64,000 bases of DNA from Theobroma cacao (GCF_000208745.1 NC_030858.1:35376061-35440060); one strand, 5' to 3'; positions 1-12,137 are shown, counted from the first letter of the stretch. A program made the numbers and translations. Notes: a model not told the origin generated them from the letters alone.

Positions 1-197
1 CAGTACATTACATTTAAGTTCAAACACTGAATGATGCACTTTTGAGCCTCAGCACTAACGTTCCTAAACTCCATTAACAGATGCAGCCCTCATTCAAATT
101 AACCCCAGAAAGGGAATGCAATTCAAGTGGATAGAATTATCAAGTTACAAAGTCTGACAAAGTTTCACTCAATGACAGAAAAAAAAGAGAAAAGTTT

Positions 198-216
198 GGG
201 GGGGGGGGGGGGGGGG
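198..216. repeat. 19-base G homopolymer in an intron
   Basis: An uninterrupted run of 19 G lies in the last visible intron of the O-glucosyltransferase gene. Such a run is unusual in AT-rich introns, can fold as a G-quadruplex, and its length may be a sequencing artefact. Confidence 0.9.
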
Positions 217-377
217 TGCAGTAGTACTTCAAATCGAAATTGCAAACTGCAAATGCTAGGACTACAAATCTAACTTTGTAAACTTTAAAATTGATGTGCT
301 ACTATATGAGACACAATAAAAAGAGAACAACTGAGACATCTGCTCTGCAGGTAAGATCACACGAAAAAGATTCTCAC

Positions 378-2215
378 CGATGCTTACACTGATTGGATAG
401 TTTGGACTGCGCAAATCCACCCTTTGCTTCTTCTGCCCAGTTCTGCAATGCACAATAAAAAGCAACATTATCAAATAACTTATTTTGTCATTATTGCACT
501 TAAAGCACATAATTTTGGCCGTTCGACCTATCATGTCTACAATAGAAATTCAAGCATTCACATTGTAATTTCAACCCAACCTGACGAATAATTTGTGCAC
601 CCCACTGCCTAGAGTGATTGCACTGCATAAGCTCCTGGCGAATTGGAGATTCGACATCTGGATTTCCTTTCCAAAATGCCCAGGGCAACTTCCTTGTCCA
701 ATTTTCAGCTTGTGAACCCTGTTTAATATCTTTGAATTGCTCATCCCAGGGCTGTATATTTGTCTCTGGCCTGTAGACAAGTCATTTACCTTAAAGACAT
801 GTAAAAGAACTCAAATCATAACCAACACTCATACTAATTGTAAACCACATCTCTTATATCGTCATCTGTAGCTGAGGCTAATAGAAATTCCCAGATAGAT
901 AAAAACAATGCCATTTGCAAAGACATAGGTGTCCAAAATACATATATAAAGGATTTACATAACTAGAGAAAACTTTAAATAAAGCACTTAGCTTGACATT
1001 CAAATCAAACGAGTGATTTAACACGAATCATATGGATGGCATTATCAATGAAACAACTATAACCAGGCACATTCAATTAATTAATCAACTTGCATATGCA
1101 TACAGGCATGCAATATTGTTAAGATTAGCATCTCTTGGATATTTTCATACAATTCATACTTCAAATCGTCTATTCAATTTAACATTCTATCCATATAGAA
1201 TTATCACTAAGTTAAGTTATATAGGTCATATCAGGTTTGCTGCAATTTGGGTTTCGTAAATTCAGGTTTGGAGTTACTCATATAGTCAACTTTTTCCAAC
1301 TCTAAGTCTCTAACATTGATTGTGGACACGATCTTGTAGCGAATGTAGACAATTTACAATCTCACAAAATAATTTGTGATTCAATGATTCTTACCAACCC
1401 CAAAAAGACCAGTCAGGAAAAGGGATGTCAAAGTGAGACTCAGTCGTACAATACCGGAACAGGGGCAACGGAAAAGACCCATGTTCGATTCTATCAATAG
1501 TAGGCTTGTCCATGCAATCAAACATCATATCCACATCAGGAACCATCCCAGGGTACCTTTTCAGAAGCTGTAACAATCCCCATATTGTAAACATCAATCT
1601 ACTCTGTACACAAGCATAATATAAATCAACATACAATCTTCCCTCAACGATTACAACCCGAAGAGCAGCGTGTTGCTTGGCCTGCATTGTGTGGTTAATT
1701 GATATTCGGGTTTTGGCCCATGGTTCAAGATCACGGTAAATGAACTTGAAAAAGTTTGGGCATTTTTCAGAAACTTGAGAGGACATGAAACGGCGGCGTT
1801 GCTTCTTCTGCTCCTCCGAGAGTCGAGCGGCGTCGTTGGTGGCGTGGCGACAAGTGAGATAGGAGCATTGGATGATTTTGTAAGCGCGGGCTTGTCGGGT
1901 TTCTCCTGTGAATTTTTTTGCCGGGAAAATGTGCCATGGCGTTGGCTCTAAATTGTGTCCCGCAACTGTTTTCGTTTGTGAAGCAAAATCATCCACCTAT
2001 TCCATAGAATTCCCCCAAAAGAAACAAAACCGTTACAACATTTCTCTTTTCATTACCACGTTTTACATCAAAACAAAATGGTATTCGTAAAAGATAAAAC
2101 AAAGGACCTTGTAGATGAGGAGGGCGGCGAGGGAGAGGAAAGAAAGAGCGACGACAGAGTAGAAGAGATAGGAAGTAGAGCGAGGGTGGTGGATTCGAGG
2201 GTGTGGACAACCCAT
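378..2215 (-). CDS. Protein O-glucosyltransferase, rumi/CAP10 (DUF821) family; 3' part missing
   Basis: Seen: four exons at 2215-2108, 1996-1395, 770-581 and 442-378 join in phase and give about 321 residues. The ATG at 2215 opens a short N-terminus with a hydrophobic anchor at residues 16-34, as in type II Golgi/ER proteins. The first exon lies in a frame overlapped by two other open frames and is recognised by its phase-0 junction to VDDFASQTK. Exon 2 carries the family stretch from CPNFFKFIYRDLEPW to FPDWSFWGW; exon 3 continues PETNIQPW and PWAFWKGNP; exon 4 reads NWAEEAKGGFAQSKL. Known: this CAP10/GT90 family transfers glucose or xylose to proteins or glycans in the secretory pathway. The last visible exon ends in phase 2, and bases 1-377 show no further exon, so the C-terminal third lies outside the window. 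The plant substrate is not inferable. Confidence 0.88.
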
Positions 2216-3019
2216 GCTTGATTTTTTGGCTTCTGCATCATCTCTCTCTGCTTTTTTTTTTTTGACAATTTAATAGTATTTCCCTTTTTTCTTCATGGTC
2301 TCTCGCATGGTCGTCTTGGGGCTTCCACTTTTCTACCACCTCCACCGTCCACGTGGATGGAATTCCTTGCTTCCTCCGATGCCGCCGTATCGCATGGTTT
2401 GCGAGTTGCGATGAGTTTGGTTTTTTTTTTTTCTCTACAGTGGACGCGGGTTCACCTCCTTTCGACTTCATCAAGTCCTGGGCCTTTACCCTTTGAGTTT
2501 TACTCCTAAATCTGGGTTCAACCCAGCATTGGCCTTGGTCCAAAAACCCAGCTAGAATTCTCTTGGCAATTGCATTAAGTGATCAGTAACGAGAACTGGC
2601 AATCTTCTGGGTACATGATGATTATTATTATGGTACCTAAGAATTTATCGAAGACTAAATACGAACTGTTTAGAATTATCCAATCATCAACTGATTTCAA
2701 TTTGATTAGTAGTTAATTGGTGAAATGAAAAGTAATAGTATAATTTACAGAGGATACCAGTTCAGCCTACCTGGGGAAACAAAGAAGAGATTTACATGAT
2801 ATTGACTAACGACAGAGATTCTTTTATCTAGAAGAATATGCAAAGCCTTCAATCAAACCTTTATGGAGCTCTTGGCAACAAATTTCATACAGTCCTGTAT
2901 TCTACAAAACATGTCTGTATTGATTGCAGGCAGTGAGAAAAAAAACCATGCTCTTCTGTGGGGCATTGGAATTTACACCATCAGGAAGTGGCTGCAGAAC
3001 CATTACTTAATTAAACTCC
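2216..3019. other. Spacer: promoter of the O-glucosyltransferase and 3' flank of the RING gene
   Basis: Two minus-strand genes lie head to tail across this 0.8 kb. It contains T-runs near 2252-2262 and 2421-2432. An open frame at 2238-2543 has low-complexity composition and no family resemblance. I see no gene here. Confidence 0.6.
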
Positions 3020-6000
3020 TCAAACTGTAAATATCATCCTAACTTTCTTCATCTTCCTGCGACATATTGGACAACTACCAGCATCTTCTGCAATCCTGCA
3101 GTGATAAGGAGAGCCCATAATCTGATTTACACTAGTTTACAAGCTGCTGATATAATCGTGAGAATTCAATTATAGTAATGAGCTCGGTGAATAGCTTAAT
3201 ATTCAATGATGTTGATGCTATATCTTACCTTGTTCCGCAGGTGAAACAGGTAGCACAATGTCCACAAGGAAGAAAGAAACAATCTCTTGGTGCATCGAAG
3301 CAAACGACACAAAGACGAGTATTGTTGCTTTCCCCTTCGTTTGAAGGTTTTCCTTCAGGAAAAGTCTTCGCCAGCCACTCTTCCAGATCCTCCTCATCAT
3401 GCGATGCAGAATCATAAGATGAACCCCAGCTTGAGATATCATCATCCTTTTCTGGAAGCAATGGGGCTCGTTCTGATTCCATCCCTCCGGCATGGAGTCC
3501 TATTCCATCTATACTCTGGAAAATTTTACTGATTCTGAAGGCTAATAATATGAGGATGGTCATCACACCTACAATCGCAGAAGGTAAATGTAAAGATGGA
3601 CTAATTGTTCTTCCTATGCAATGAGGGCTATGCAAGGGAAATAGAAAGACCTGATCCAACGAAATATGTAATCCATCGAGGTCCATAGGATACTTTAACA
3701 TACCAGTTACTGTTAGCAGTTTCCTGAAAGAACCAAAATTGTGTGAAGTTCTTATATTTGAAATCTTAAAAAGAAAAAAAGAACACAATGATACTGAGAA
3801 CTGTCTGGACAAAAACAGCTGAAAGATTATTGTCCATGCTTAGCAGAAACATCTTCAAAGTAGGAACTACTCTGATCCATTTATAGAATGATTGCAACCA
3901 AAAAATTTCTCTCACTAAAATTTAAAGTGAAAAGAAGAAACACTAAGAAACACTAATTAGGATAATAAAAGGCCACTACTTTTTTTTACTGGGTTTCCCT
4001 TTTTGGGGGAGAAACTAATTGTTAACCTGAGAAAGACATTGAAGAAAGCAGAGGTGCAGTTAAGTTCAATCTAACTAGAAGCAATTGAAGCCGATAACTA
4101 TAAAGTTAATGGATGTTATTGTTTTACCTCATTAGGACCAGGTGAAGATAGGACAACAGCATTTTCTCCTAGAAGATAAAGCTCGAATGTACACAAACGG
4201 TTGCCCAAAGAACATCTGTAATATGCTTGAGTTGTATCACAGATGAGAGCATTGAATGAGAACTGCAGCTGTATCTGAATCATAAAGAGTTACGAAGAGA
4301 TCAGGCATCTCAGGATGTGCACATTAAGTGTCAAACAAAAAACAGAACCATTTGGGAAAGTTTAGGTGAAACTGAAAGGACCATTATCACTCCACTTTAT
4401 CAGCTGATGCAGCAACAATGTGAAAATTGATGAAAATTTGTGTCTCAAATTAAAGAAGGATTTTCATAATTCAAATCAGTCTGTTAGAAAAATCCAATGG
4501 TTAGGTTAATTAATTCAACTGCATAGTTCTATGAGAACTTTTGAACATAGGTAATTGTAGATTACTGATGTAAAGAGTGAGACAATATTTGAGGAATTAC
4601 CTCCACTTCCTCACAGTTCAAATTCCTCACAGCAATATAATAATTAGAAGACTTTGGAATCTCCTGTTGGATCTTTCCACTACCTGCAAAAATCGAGTTC
4701 ATGGATGTATGACATTTATGTGGCCTGATGCATTTCCAAGGAATAATCATAAACATACTTTCTGATATAAATCTTACCATATATAATATTCCACGACAAA
4801 GTTAAATTAGGATATGATGGATCCTCTATCCAATCAACAAGGCTTTGTGTACCTGCACGTTTAATTGAAATTTACTCCAATAAATACATTTCAACAATGC
4901 ATTTCTGGTATCAAAGGTTTTACTAAAGAAGCAGGTGTCACCTTGAGCAATGACAAGGGATAAAGGTGAGGAACTGGTGGAACTTATAGCGTACGAAATA
5001 TTCACTTTAGACCCTTTGTTTAAGAAGAATAGCCACTCCTGGAAAAGAAATGAATTAAAATTCTAAACCATTAATGGCAACTTCTAAATTAGCTCTACTG
5101 CATAATTGATGCAAATTTATGACTTGACAGTTGAAAGTATGAAAGGAAACAAAAAAAAAAAAGTTCTTATGAATATGGAGAAACATTTACCTTATGTAAA
5201 TTTGCTGGCACAAATGCATCATGTGTTTCCGTCCAGGAGATTTCAACATCTGAGGGAGGTGGTCTGCGAAATCCATACAGCATTAGCCCAGGTTTTTGCT
5301 TATTCAATTCTTTCACCTGTTGACATACTAATCATGATTAGCCCAAAGTAATGACAACAGCAGAATCAAGACCAAAAGAAAGAGAGAGAGAGAGTGAATA
5401 GACATATGCAGCAACATTCACCTTGATAGACTGAACTAAGAAAGGGTTAGTTTGTATAAGGCGTGAGCCATTCGGACCCAATTCTAAAGTCACAGATCCG
5501 TAATAACCCAGAATCAGAGTCATGGATGCTGCTGGGACAGAAATATTGGAAAACACAAAGCCACAAACAAATTAAAGAGATATCATTAATCTTATGAACA
5601 TATTAATCCACCACTTGGTACTAAATACTCAGAAGATCCATTAACACTCAACTTCTTTGTTTTTAGTTTTTGAGAGAAGGGCTTTGCAGGGTTTTATCTA
5701 GTTCTTAAGCAAACGACAGACAAAGTAAACTGATAGAACATTTTATAATAAACTGGAAGAAATAAGCAAAGAATAGAGAAAGAAAACTAACCAAAAAACC
5801 AAAATGTGACAAGCACAACCAAACAAGACCAAACATCATCCCTCATATCAATCCTGGCCACATTGGATATCGATATATTCAGGTGATAAGATACCCCAGA
5901 CCGTTGTTGCTCTTGCTCCTGCTCTTGGTGGTGCAAGTTTTCATCATTTCTTTGGCCATTATTTTCTCCTTCTTCATGGACTCTTGAACTAGAAGAAGAA

Positions 6001-6092
6001 GATGATGATGATGATGATGATGGAAGATTGGTGAGTGTAAAAGCAGAAGAAGGTCCAGGTGCATGTTGACTGTGTCGTGGGGAATGTTCCAT
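3020..6092 (-). CDS. APD-type membrane-anchored RING E3 ubiquitin ligase
   Basis: Ten exons join in phase to 471 aa: 6092-5792, 5528-5422, 5316-5191, 5038-4942, 4852-4781, 4683-4601, 4268-4128, 3723-3651, 3568-3229, 3095-3020. The N-terminus has a run of 12 Ser (residues 25-36), then a first membrane segment near 88-110. A roughly 215-residue luminal/extracellular-like region follows, then a second membrane segment near 325-350. The C-terminal RING spans about 420-458, with CVVC, CGHC, CFTC and SCPIC supplying the zinc ligands, and the protein ends at KVRMIFTV. This architecture is that of Arabidopsis ABERRANT POLLEN DEVELOPMENT 1-4, endomembrane E3 ligases acting in male gametogenesis. The exact APD orthologue is not decided. 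The start is the only ATG that opens the first exon in frame. Confidence 0.88.
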
Positions 6093-7087
6093 GGTAGAAA
6101 AATGTTTTAGACTCTGAGACAGGGTATGGAAACAGAGTCGTAGTAAAGATGAAGAAATAAAGTTAGCAAAAAGGGCTTCCCTTATTCTGTTCTTTTCCCT
6201 CTCTCTTTTTTTTAATCTTTCTCAAATCTCTTAAATTTCGAAAGGAGCAGACATTGACGATTGAGAGAAGGGAGGTGTCACCAAGCAGTCCTGCGTGTGT
6301 TTGTTTCATGTTTCCTGGGATCTGGGAATGGTAGTTGCTGGGTGACAGTTAGTTGAAACTTGAAGGCACGACTTCAAGTTACCTTTTGAGGAATTCTTGG
6401 GTTTCCGAATATTAATACGAGGTTATTGTGTAGACGTGACGTGGCAAATTCTGGTTTGGATGGATTCACCGACATGTGTTGTTATGGATTCACATTTTTA
6501 ACTTAAATTATAGGTATACGAGACATTTTATTTTATTTAATTGTGAAACATCTTATTGCATCAATTCTTTTATCTATACAAGAAATTATCACATTTTATT
6601 CGTAATATCTCTTATAAGATCTCACATATTAATATTAATAAAGATTCAATATTTGTGAAAATTTGAGTTTATTCAAATATCACTTATCACGAAATTATTA
6701 TCTCTTTTAAAAAAATATATTTATTAAACAAAAAAATACCGTTATTTATAAATTTAAAACCTACCCCATCTAGGCAGGTATCATTTGCAATATTTATTTG
6801 TTTAAATAAGTCATCTAATGTGGCGTTGTCGAAGGAGATAGGATTTGGTCCAAAAACACACAATACAAGCCCGAAGGGGCCCAAGTTCCAATCAAATTCG
6901 GCCCATAGGATACGAACCAAATATTCATATGGCCTGAAGCATGGCCATAGGATCCTATCAAAGCTCGGAAAACCAAATCCACTTACGGCCCAAAAGAAAC
7001 AAGACAGTGTAGAATCCAAAGTTTCCAGGTAACAGAACTCCACATCCACTAGCCAATAATAATCAAGCAAAACACCCAATCGATTCA

Positions 7088-7106
7088 CGTGGCACACAAC
7101 CATTGG
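7088..7106 (-). promoter_or_regulatory. ER stress response element (ERSE, CCAAT-N9-CCACG)
   Basis: Read on the minus strand, CCAAT (7106-7102) is followed by exactly nine bases and CCACG (7092-7088), the ERSE-I consensus bound by NF-Y plus ATF6/bZIP28-type factors. The CCACG half overlaps a G-box CACGTG at 7086-7091. The site lies about 32 bp upstream of the TATA box and 100 bp upstream of the ATG of a secretory-pathway cyclophilin. Induction by ER stress is an inference. Confidence 0.65.
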
Positions 7107-7137
7107 CTGATCGGTTTACCGGTGACATCATTCCCCA

Positions 7138-7144
7138 TATATAA
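7138..7144 (+). promoter_or_regulatory. TATA box of the cyclophilin gene
   Basis: TATATAA lies 63 bp upstream of the ATG at 7207. It overlaps an in-frame upstream ATG at 7144, which would precede the transcript start, so 7207 is the start used. Confidence 0.7.
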
Positions 7145-7206
7145 TGCTCCTTTGCTGCTTCCATCTTCACATTAATCACTCCGAAAAGACAAAAAATAGT
7201 GAAGAG

Positions 7207-9140
7207 ATGGAGAGGTCAAGATTGCTGTCTCTCACTTTGCTTTGCACTTTGGTCCTTTTTGGATCTCTAACTCTCACTCAGGTTCACCTTTGTTCATGTT
7301 TTTTCCCTTTTTATTTAATCTGGGTTTTAGCTGAACTGTTTGTTATTGGCTCTTGATTTGCGAATCAAATGTGAAAATCGCCTTATATTTTGTTGAGATC
7401 TTATGGGTTTCTTCTGTTTTTGATGTTTAATTGTTTGCTGAATTTCATTTACTTTGTTTCACTTTGTTAATTGAGTTTAAGATTGATGTAAGATTGATGG
7501 AAATTGGTTAGCATTAAGTTGTATTGTTATTAGATAGGCGAATATAAGAATCAGATTTGATTAGTGAATTTGATTGTTTGATGTGTTTTGTGGAATGTTC
7601 AGGCAAAAAAGTCCAAGGAAGATTTGAAGGAAGTTACTCACAAAGTTTACTTTGATGTTGAAATTGCAGGAAAACCTGCCGGTATGCTTCACATTTACTT
7701 AACACTGGATATGTGATAAAGCGCCTTTTCTTTTAAAATACTATCTGTTAAGATGTGATAGGAATTGCACAACAGTGGTTACGTGATGATCTTTTTGTAA
7801 ATAATTTGCAAGAAGAGATAGATTCTCGTATCGATATAATTAAGGATGGAATTCTTTTGTAAAACTGAATACCTCTTAGCTTTCTTTTATGCTATTATTT
7901 TTTAAGAGTTGGTGAATATTTCATGGAATGTAGTGGCTTAAACGTCTTTCTACGGATAGACCTTTAAAGTTGAAAACATAAAGGGTTCTGTGAGTATGAA
8001 GTGATCTAGCATACCTGTAATAACTAGTATCTTGAGAAGAAACGAGGTTTTAGTTCTAGGTGTGGATAGAGATTTAATATAGTCATTCATATGGATTTGT
8101 GTGTAGAAGTGATGTGTTACTTCTCCTTCCACCTAATTGTGCTTTCAATGTCGAGAGCTAAAAGATTACTTAACTATTGTTCTCAGGTCGAGTTGTCATG
8201 GGACTCTTTGGAAAGGCAGTTCCCAAAACAGCAGGTCTGATCGTGTTATGGTTGCATTAATGGCTTATACATATGTTATGCAATTCTCCTAGCAATTATT
8301 TGCTAATCAGTTTAAACTTTCTTATATGCAGAAAATTTCCGAGCACTGTGCACAGGTTAGCAAGTGATCTCCCTGATTGGCCTCTGTTACTGTAAAATTT
8401 TCCTAAACTGGTAACAGGAGCCTGTAGAGGCATAAAGATGTAATGGCTGTAGGACTAGGCAAAAAACAAGAGTAAAGTTTGGCTAGCCATTTGTGAATGG
8501 CTCCTTAGGTACTTTTGTTTAAAGTAGGGTCTTTCTAAGATTGGGTTTTCCATTGCAGGGGAGAAAGGTGTTGGAAAGAGTGGGAAATCTCTCCACTACA
8601 AAGGTAGTGCATTTCACAGGATTATTCCAAACTTCATGATACAAGGAGGTGACTTTACACTTGGTGATGGAAGAGGTGGAGAATCCATTTATGGTGAGAA
8701 ATTTGCTGATGAGAATTTCAAGCTGAAGCACACTGGACCTGGTAAGCCATATGTCATTCTATCAAGTGCTATATGTAGCTTTCTGTAAGGAATGACTACT
8801 CAGAAATTCTGTGACAAGCATAAATTTCTTTGCATATAGGGCTTTTGTCAATGGCAAATGCTGGTCCAGACACCAATGGCTCGCAATTCTTCATCACAAC
8901 CGTGACAACCAGCTGGTAATTACAAATTTACAATTGCAACCAATAAGATAATACAGTTATCACCTTTTACTTTGCTTCTAATCATTGACTACTTTCCACA
9001 GGTTGGATGGCAGACATGTTGTATTTGGAAAGGTACTGTCTGGAATGGATGTTGTTTACAAAATTGAAGCTGAAGGAAGGCAGAGCGGCACACCTAAGAG
9101 CCAAGTTGTCATTGCTGACAGCGGTGAAATTCCTCTGTAA
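7207..9140 (+). CDS. CYP20-1: Secretory peptidyl-prolyl cis-trans isomerase, cyclophilin CYP20-1/ROC7 type
   Basis: Seven exons (7207-7281, 7603-7681, 8187-8234, 8332-8355, 8559-8741, 8840-8915, 9002-9140) give 207 aa. Residues 1-25 are a hydrophobic signal peptide ending near LTLTQA. The rest is a complete cyclophilin A-like domain with the active-site elements [15 protein letters not shown] (catalytic Arg, Phe, Gln), [16 protein letters not shown], and the cyclosporin-contact Trp in [11 protein letters not shown]. The plant-type insert around [15 protein letters not shown] is present. It ends GEIPL without an ER-retention tetrapeptide. The family catalyses proline isomerisation during folding in the ER and secretory route. 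The order with the following Smr and MIK genes supports orthology to Arabidopsis At5g58710. A perfect ERSE in the core promoter fits a folding role. Confidence 0.95.
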
Positions 9141-11383
9141 TTATTTTGCTCATGTTCCAGTTGACAAAAAAAAACTCGGGGTGTCTTGTTATTCCTGTTT
9201 AGGCCGTCATGAAAACTCGGAGATGAACAATTTTTGTTTAATTGGGAGTTTTTCCTCTTAATTAATTTAAGGTGACTTCATTTACCTGATCAAATATCTA
9301 TATTTTACTTGCTCTGTATTGGTGGCTGCTTCCATCTATATAAAAATAATGTATCTTATTCTTCATTTAGTTTTATATAGTATAGTTTTAAATACTAATT
9401 AATGAGATTAACTTAATTAAATATATTATATTTAGAGATAATTAAGATGAAATTTAAATTTAAAAAAATTACAAAATTTACATGAAAAGCACACTAAATA
9501 ATAATATAATAAAAATAAATTACTGAAGTAAGCCGGGTTGAAAGAGATTTATGCGTATTTTTCTTGAATATGCATCTCTAGCTCATTGGGAATGCCCAAT
9601 ATAACAACAGGGTGTCACTAAAACGTCCCCGACTTATCAAAAGCTACTCTCACCTTTCCCCTTCTATTCCCCTTGCATCAGGTCTGTTGTTCGAGAGGGC
9701 AAGGACTATGGAAATAGCTCATCTGACTGTATCAATGGTATAAGATGACAAATTGCTAATAAATAGACACACAATAAGCTACATTTGTCACCAGACACCA
9801 GGTTTATAGAACTGACCACCTGCTTCTGTAGATGAACTTCAAGAATGGTTAGGAGCTTGGCGGCATGAGTTAAGATCCTACGTAAGTCAAGGAGAAATAT
9901 GAAAAAAAAAAAAACAGAGAAACGAAAGGAATAAAAATAGATTACTTGATCAAAGAAATGCATGCAGTGGCAATATTAAAGCCTAAACATCACCATGAGC
10001 TGAGGGTGGTGCTGTAAACTGAATTCGTGATCATGATACTCTGTCATAAGTTCCATTATAATCTGATTTTGCTATCAAAACAAACACAAATTAAGATGAG
10101 ACCAGAATAGCGATCATATGTATTCAAGTAATAACAAATAACTGGTATACTCTTATTCTTTCAGAGAGGATTGGGTCATCATCTTACTGGGATCCGATAA
10201 TGACTTCCTAAAACAGCAAAAGTTGAAGAGAAAATAACATGTTCCAGCATCATAAAATTGGATAATTGAATAAGTTGTTGAGTGTAGCATGTAGTAGGAC
10301 TAGACATGGTAAGAAGAGCGCGGCTGAAGTTAATATCAGTGTATTATTCAACAAAAATCTGCCTTCTCCTCCCTGGTTTCTGAACACTTGCAGAAAATGA
10401 AAATGCCTCACTTTGCTTCACAGCCACCACAACCACCTTAATCCATAGCCCCTGACCAGAATTATACTATGACTTCAGCAGCCACCACCCTATAGCTAAA
10501 ACTTCCACAAGGGCAATTTTATCTTCCTAAAATGATCTTATGAACTCAGTTCGTCACCACCATCAACTTCCACATGCACCGTATTATCTTCCTCATACCT
10601 ACCAAAAACAAATCTTCGACAAAAACTTGCAAAGTAATATAGTCCTTGTGACCTAATCAGAATCCACCATAATTCCCCTGCATCCATAAGCAGAACCACC
10701 AAACTAGTCCATTACAACCATGGATGCCCACCTTGACCACTACCATCACCCCCTATCTTCTACCCCACGAGCAATTGCATGCACCAAACATTCAATACCG
10801 CCCATCTCCAGAGAATGAGAAATTTTCACTCAGATAATCAAAGAACAATAGATAGTAACTAAGAAAACAAAATACGAGGAAAATTTATCTTAAGAACATA
10901 TAAATGAGCTTTGCTGCCACATCCCTAAAGATCCTCCGTCCACCAACCAGTTGGTGAAATTTGCAAAACAAAAAAAATTCAGAAAATAAATGCAAACAGA
11001 TGAAAAATACCTCATATTCGTCTGCGGGGTAGATTAACGCAGACAAGGAAGTTCCGCAGCTATAACATAGAAAAACACAAAAGAACACAATATAAGCACA
11101 ACCACCATCAGCTTAAGATTAACTTTCAAAATACGGTCCAATCACAGTTCAGTTCAGACTTAAGAGATGACTTAAACTAAACACACATCCCTTGACTCGT
11201 AAAACCTGAACCACACCTGAAACTGACTTGTTATTGAACAAAACAAACGACATAATGACACAAACAAAACGGCAAAACTTTTTATTGATCCCAATTGACA
11301 CCACCACGATAAAAGACCAAACCGTAATCAAAAGACGAAGCTGCAGGTTTTTCGAAAATTAATCGAAAATCATTCTATTCAGT
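9141..11383. other. 2.2 kb spacer without a recognised gene
   Basis: It lies between convergent CYP20-1 (+) and ELF4 (-). The first 350 bp are the cyclophilin 3' flank and then AT-rich. From about 10,350 to 10,800 the plus strand is C/A-rich with many CCACCA-type triplets, which looks like decayed low-complexity sequence. Short open frames (9706-9963, 10885-11088, 11149-11331, all minus) match no family I know. Part may be ELF4 3' UTR. Confidence 0.55.
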
Positions 11384-11758
11384 TCAAGAGCGCCTGCTGT
11401 CCACCTTCCCGTTCCTGGTCCTGCTCCGTTGACGAACAACATCCGAGAACTTGAACGACAAATCGGAGTAAATCTCTACAACCTTGGAGATATGCCCGTT
11501 GATCTCCTGTATCAATCCGACGTTCGAAACGAGATTATCGGGAATCTTCGACTGGTGATTCTCGTTAACTTTCTTGATGAGTTCCCGATTCTGATCCAGT
11601 ACGGCTTGTGCCTGCTTAAAGCTCTTGCTCAGATTATTCCAGACTTCCACGTCACACTCCTCACCGTCCGTATCATCTCCATCTCCGTCATCCACTCCGT
11701 TCGCCTTCTCGGCTCCGCGGTTGAAACGCTTGTTGTTGCTCCTGGTGGTGTCGGCCAT
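11384..11758 (-). CDS. ELF4: EARLY FLOWERING 4 (ELF4/ELF4-like, DUF1313), evening-complex component
   Basis: An intronless frame of 124 aa starts at the ATG at 11758; four codons further upstream there is only a GTG. Residues about 30-110 form the DUF1313 helical domain. Seen motifs are VEVWNNLSKSFKQAQAVLDQ, NRELIKKVNENHQSK, LIQEINGHISKVVEIYSDL, followed by a basic Arg/Ser-rich tail; an acidic Asp/Glu stretch (DDGDGDDTDGEE) precedes the domain. ELF4 is a small nuclear effector that binds ELF3 in the ELF3-ELF4-LUX evening complex, repressing PRR and growth genes at dusk. Length and single-exon structure match the family. The upstream region carries the light- and clock-type sites expected for ELF4. 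It could be an ELF4-LIKE paralogue. Confidence 0.9.
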   Translation of the reverse strand: MADTTRSNNKRFNRGAEKANGVDDGDGDDTDGEECDVEVWNNLSKSFKQAQAVLDQNRELIKKVNENHQSKIPDNLVSNVGLIQEINGHISKVVEIYSDLSFKFSDVVRQRSRTRNGKVDSRRS

Positions 11759-11883
11759 GCTAGCCTCCACCAGAAATGAAGTGTTTCAAACCGTCGTTTT
11801 TGTTTAATAATTTTTTAGTTGTTTTTCAGAGTTTTCTTTTGCGGTCTCTAGGGTTTTTCAGCAGGAAAATAAAATCGGAGAGT

Positions 11884-11894
11884 TTTAATATATA
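11884..11894 (-). promoter_or_regulatory. Putative TATA box of ELF4
   Basis: Reads TATATATTAAA on the minus strand, about 126 bp upstream of the ELF4 ATG, a usual plant distance given a short 5' UTR. Confidence 0.4.
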
Positions 11895-12128
11895 TCTTGT
11901 GGTAAGAGAGAGAAACCGGAGCGGTGATATAGCTACCAGTCGGAAATGGCGGTTTGTGTGTCTGTACTTCGGCTGTGATGGGAATGAATGACGGTCAAGT
12001 TATTATTGGCGAAGTTGTGCTTGCTTGATTTCTGAAGAAACGTGATTGGTTTGTGATTGAGGGGGTTCTGACAGACAAGGGGAGGATAAATAAGCTTGCG
12101 ATGTGTCCTACATTCATTTTATTTCCCT

Positions 12129-12137
12129 AGATATTTT
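12129..12137 (-). promoter_or_regulatory. Evening element AAAATATCT upstream of ELF4
   Basis: The exact nine-base evening element, the CCA1/LHY/RVE binding site, is on the minus strand about 370 bp upstream of the ELF4 ATG. A related AAATATCT lies near 12,197-12,204 on the plus strand. Function is inferred from family knowledge. Confidence 0.6.

Larger units (their letters stand above)
6093..7206. other. Divergent promoter region, APD-like gene (-) and cyclophilin gene (+)
   Basis: This 1.1 kb separates two divergently transcribed genes. The part near 6480-6760 is very AT-rich and shows no gene. The 3' end holds the cyclophilin core promoter (ERSE, G-box and TATA, listed separately). Confidence 0.7.

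Noticed and set aside
2238..2543. 101-codon minus frame upstream of the O-glucosyltransferase
   Set aside because: Low-complexity Lys/Glu-rich composition and position in the promoter; no family resemblance.
7144..7206. In-frame upstream ATG that would add 21 residues to the cyclophilin
   Set aside because: It overlaps the end of the TATA box and so should precede the transcript start; the ATG at 7207 directly gives a good signal peptide.
9002..9036. Possible extra intron in the last cyclophilin exon at GGAAAG/GTACTG
   Set aside because: Reading through gives the conserved [15 protein letters not shown], so the GT is not used.
10350..10800. C/A-rich stretch considered as an old proline/threonine-rich coding region
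   Set aside because: No continuous frame or splice signals; composition is low-complexity.
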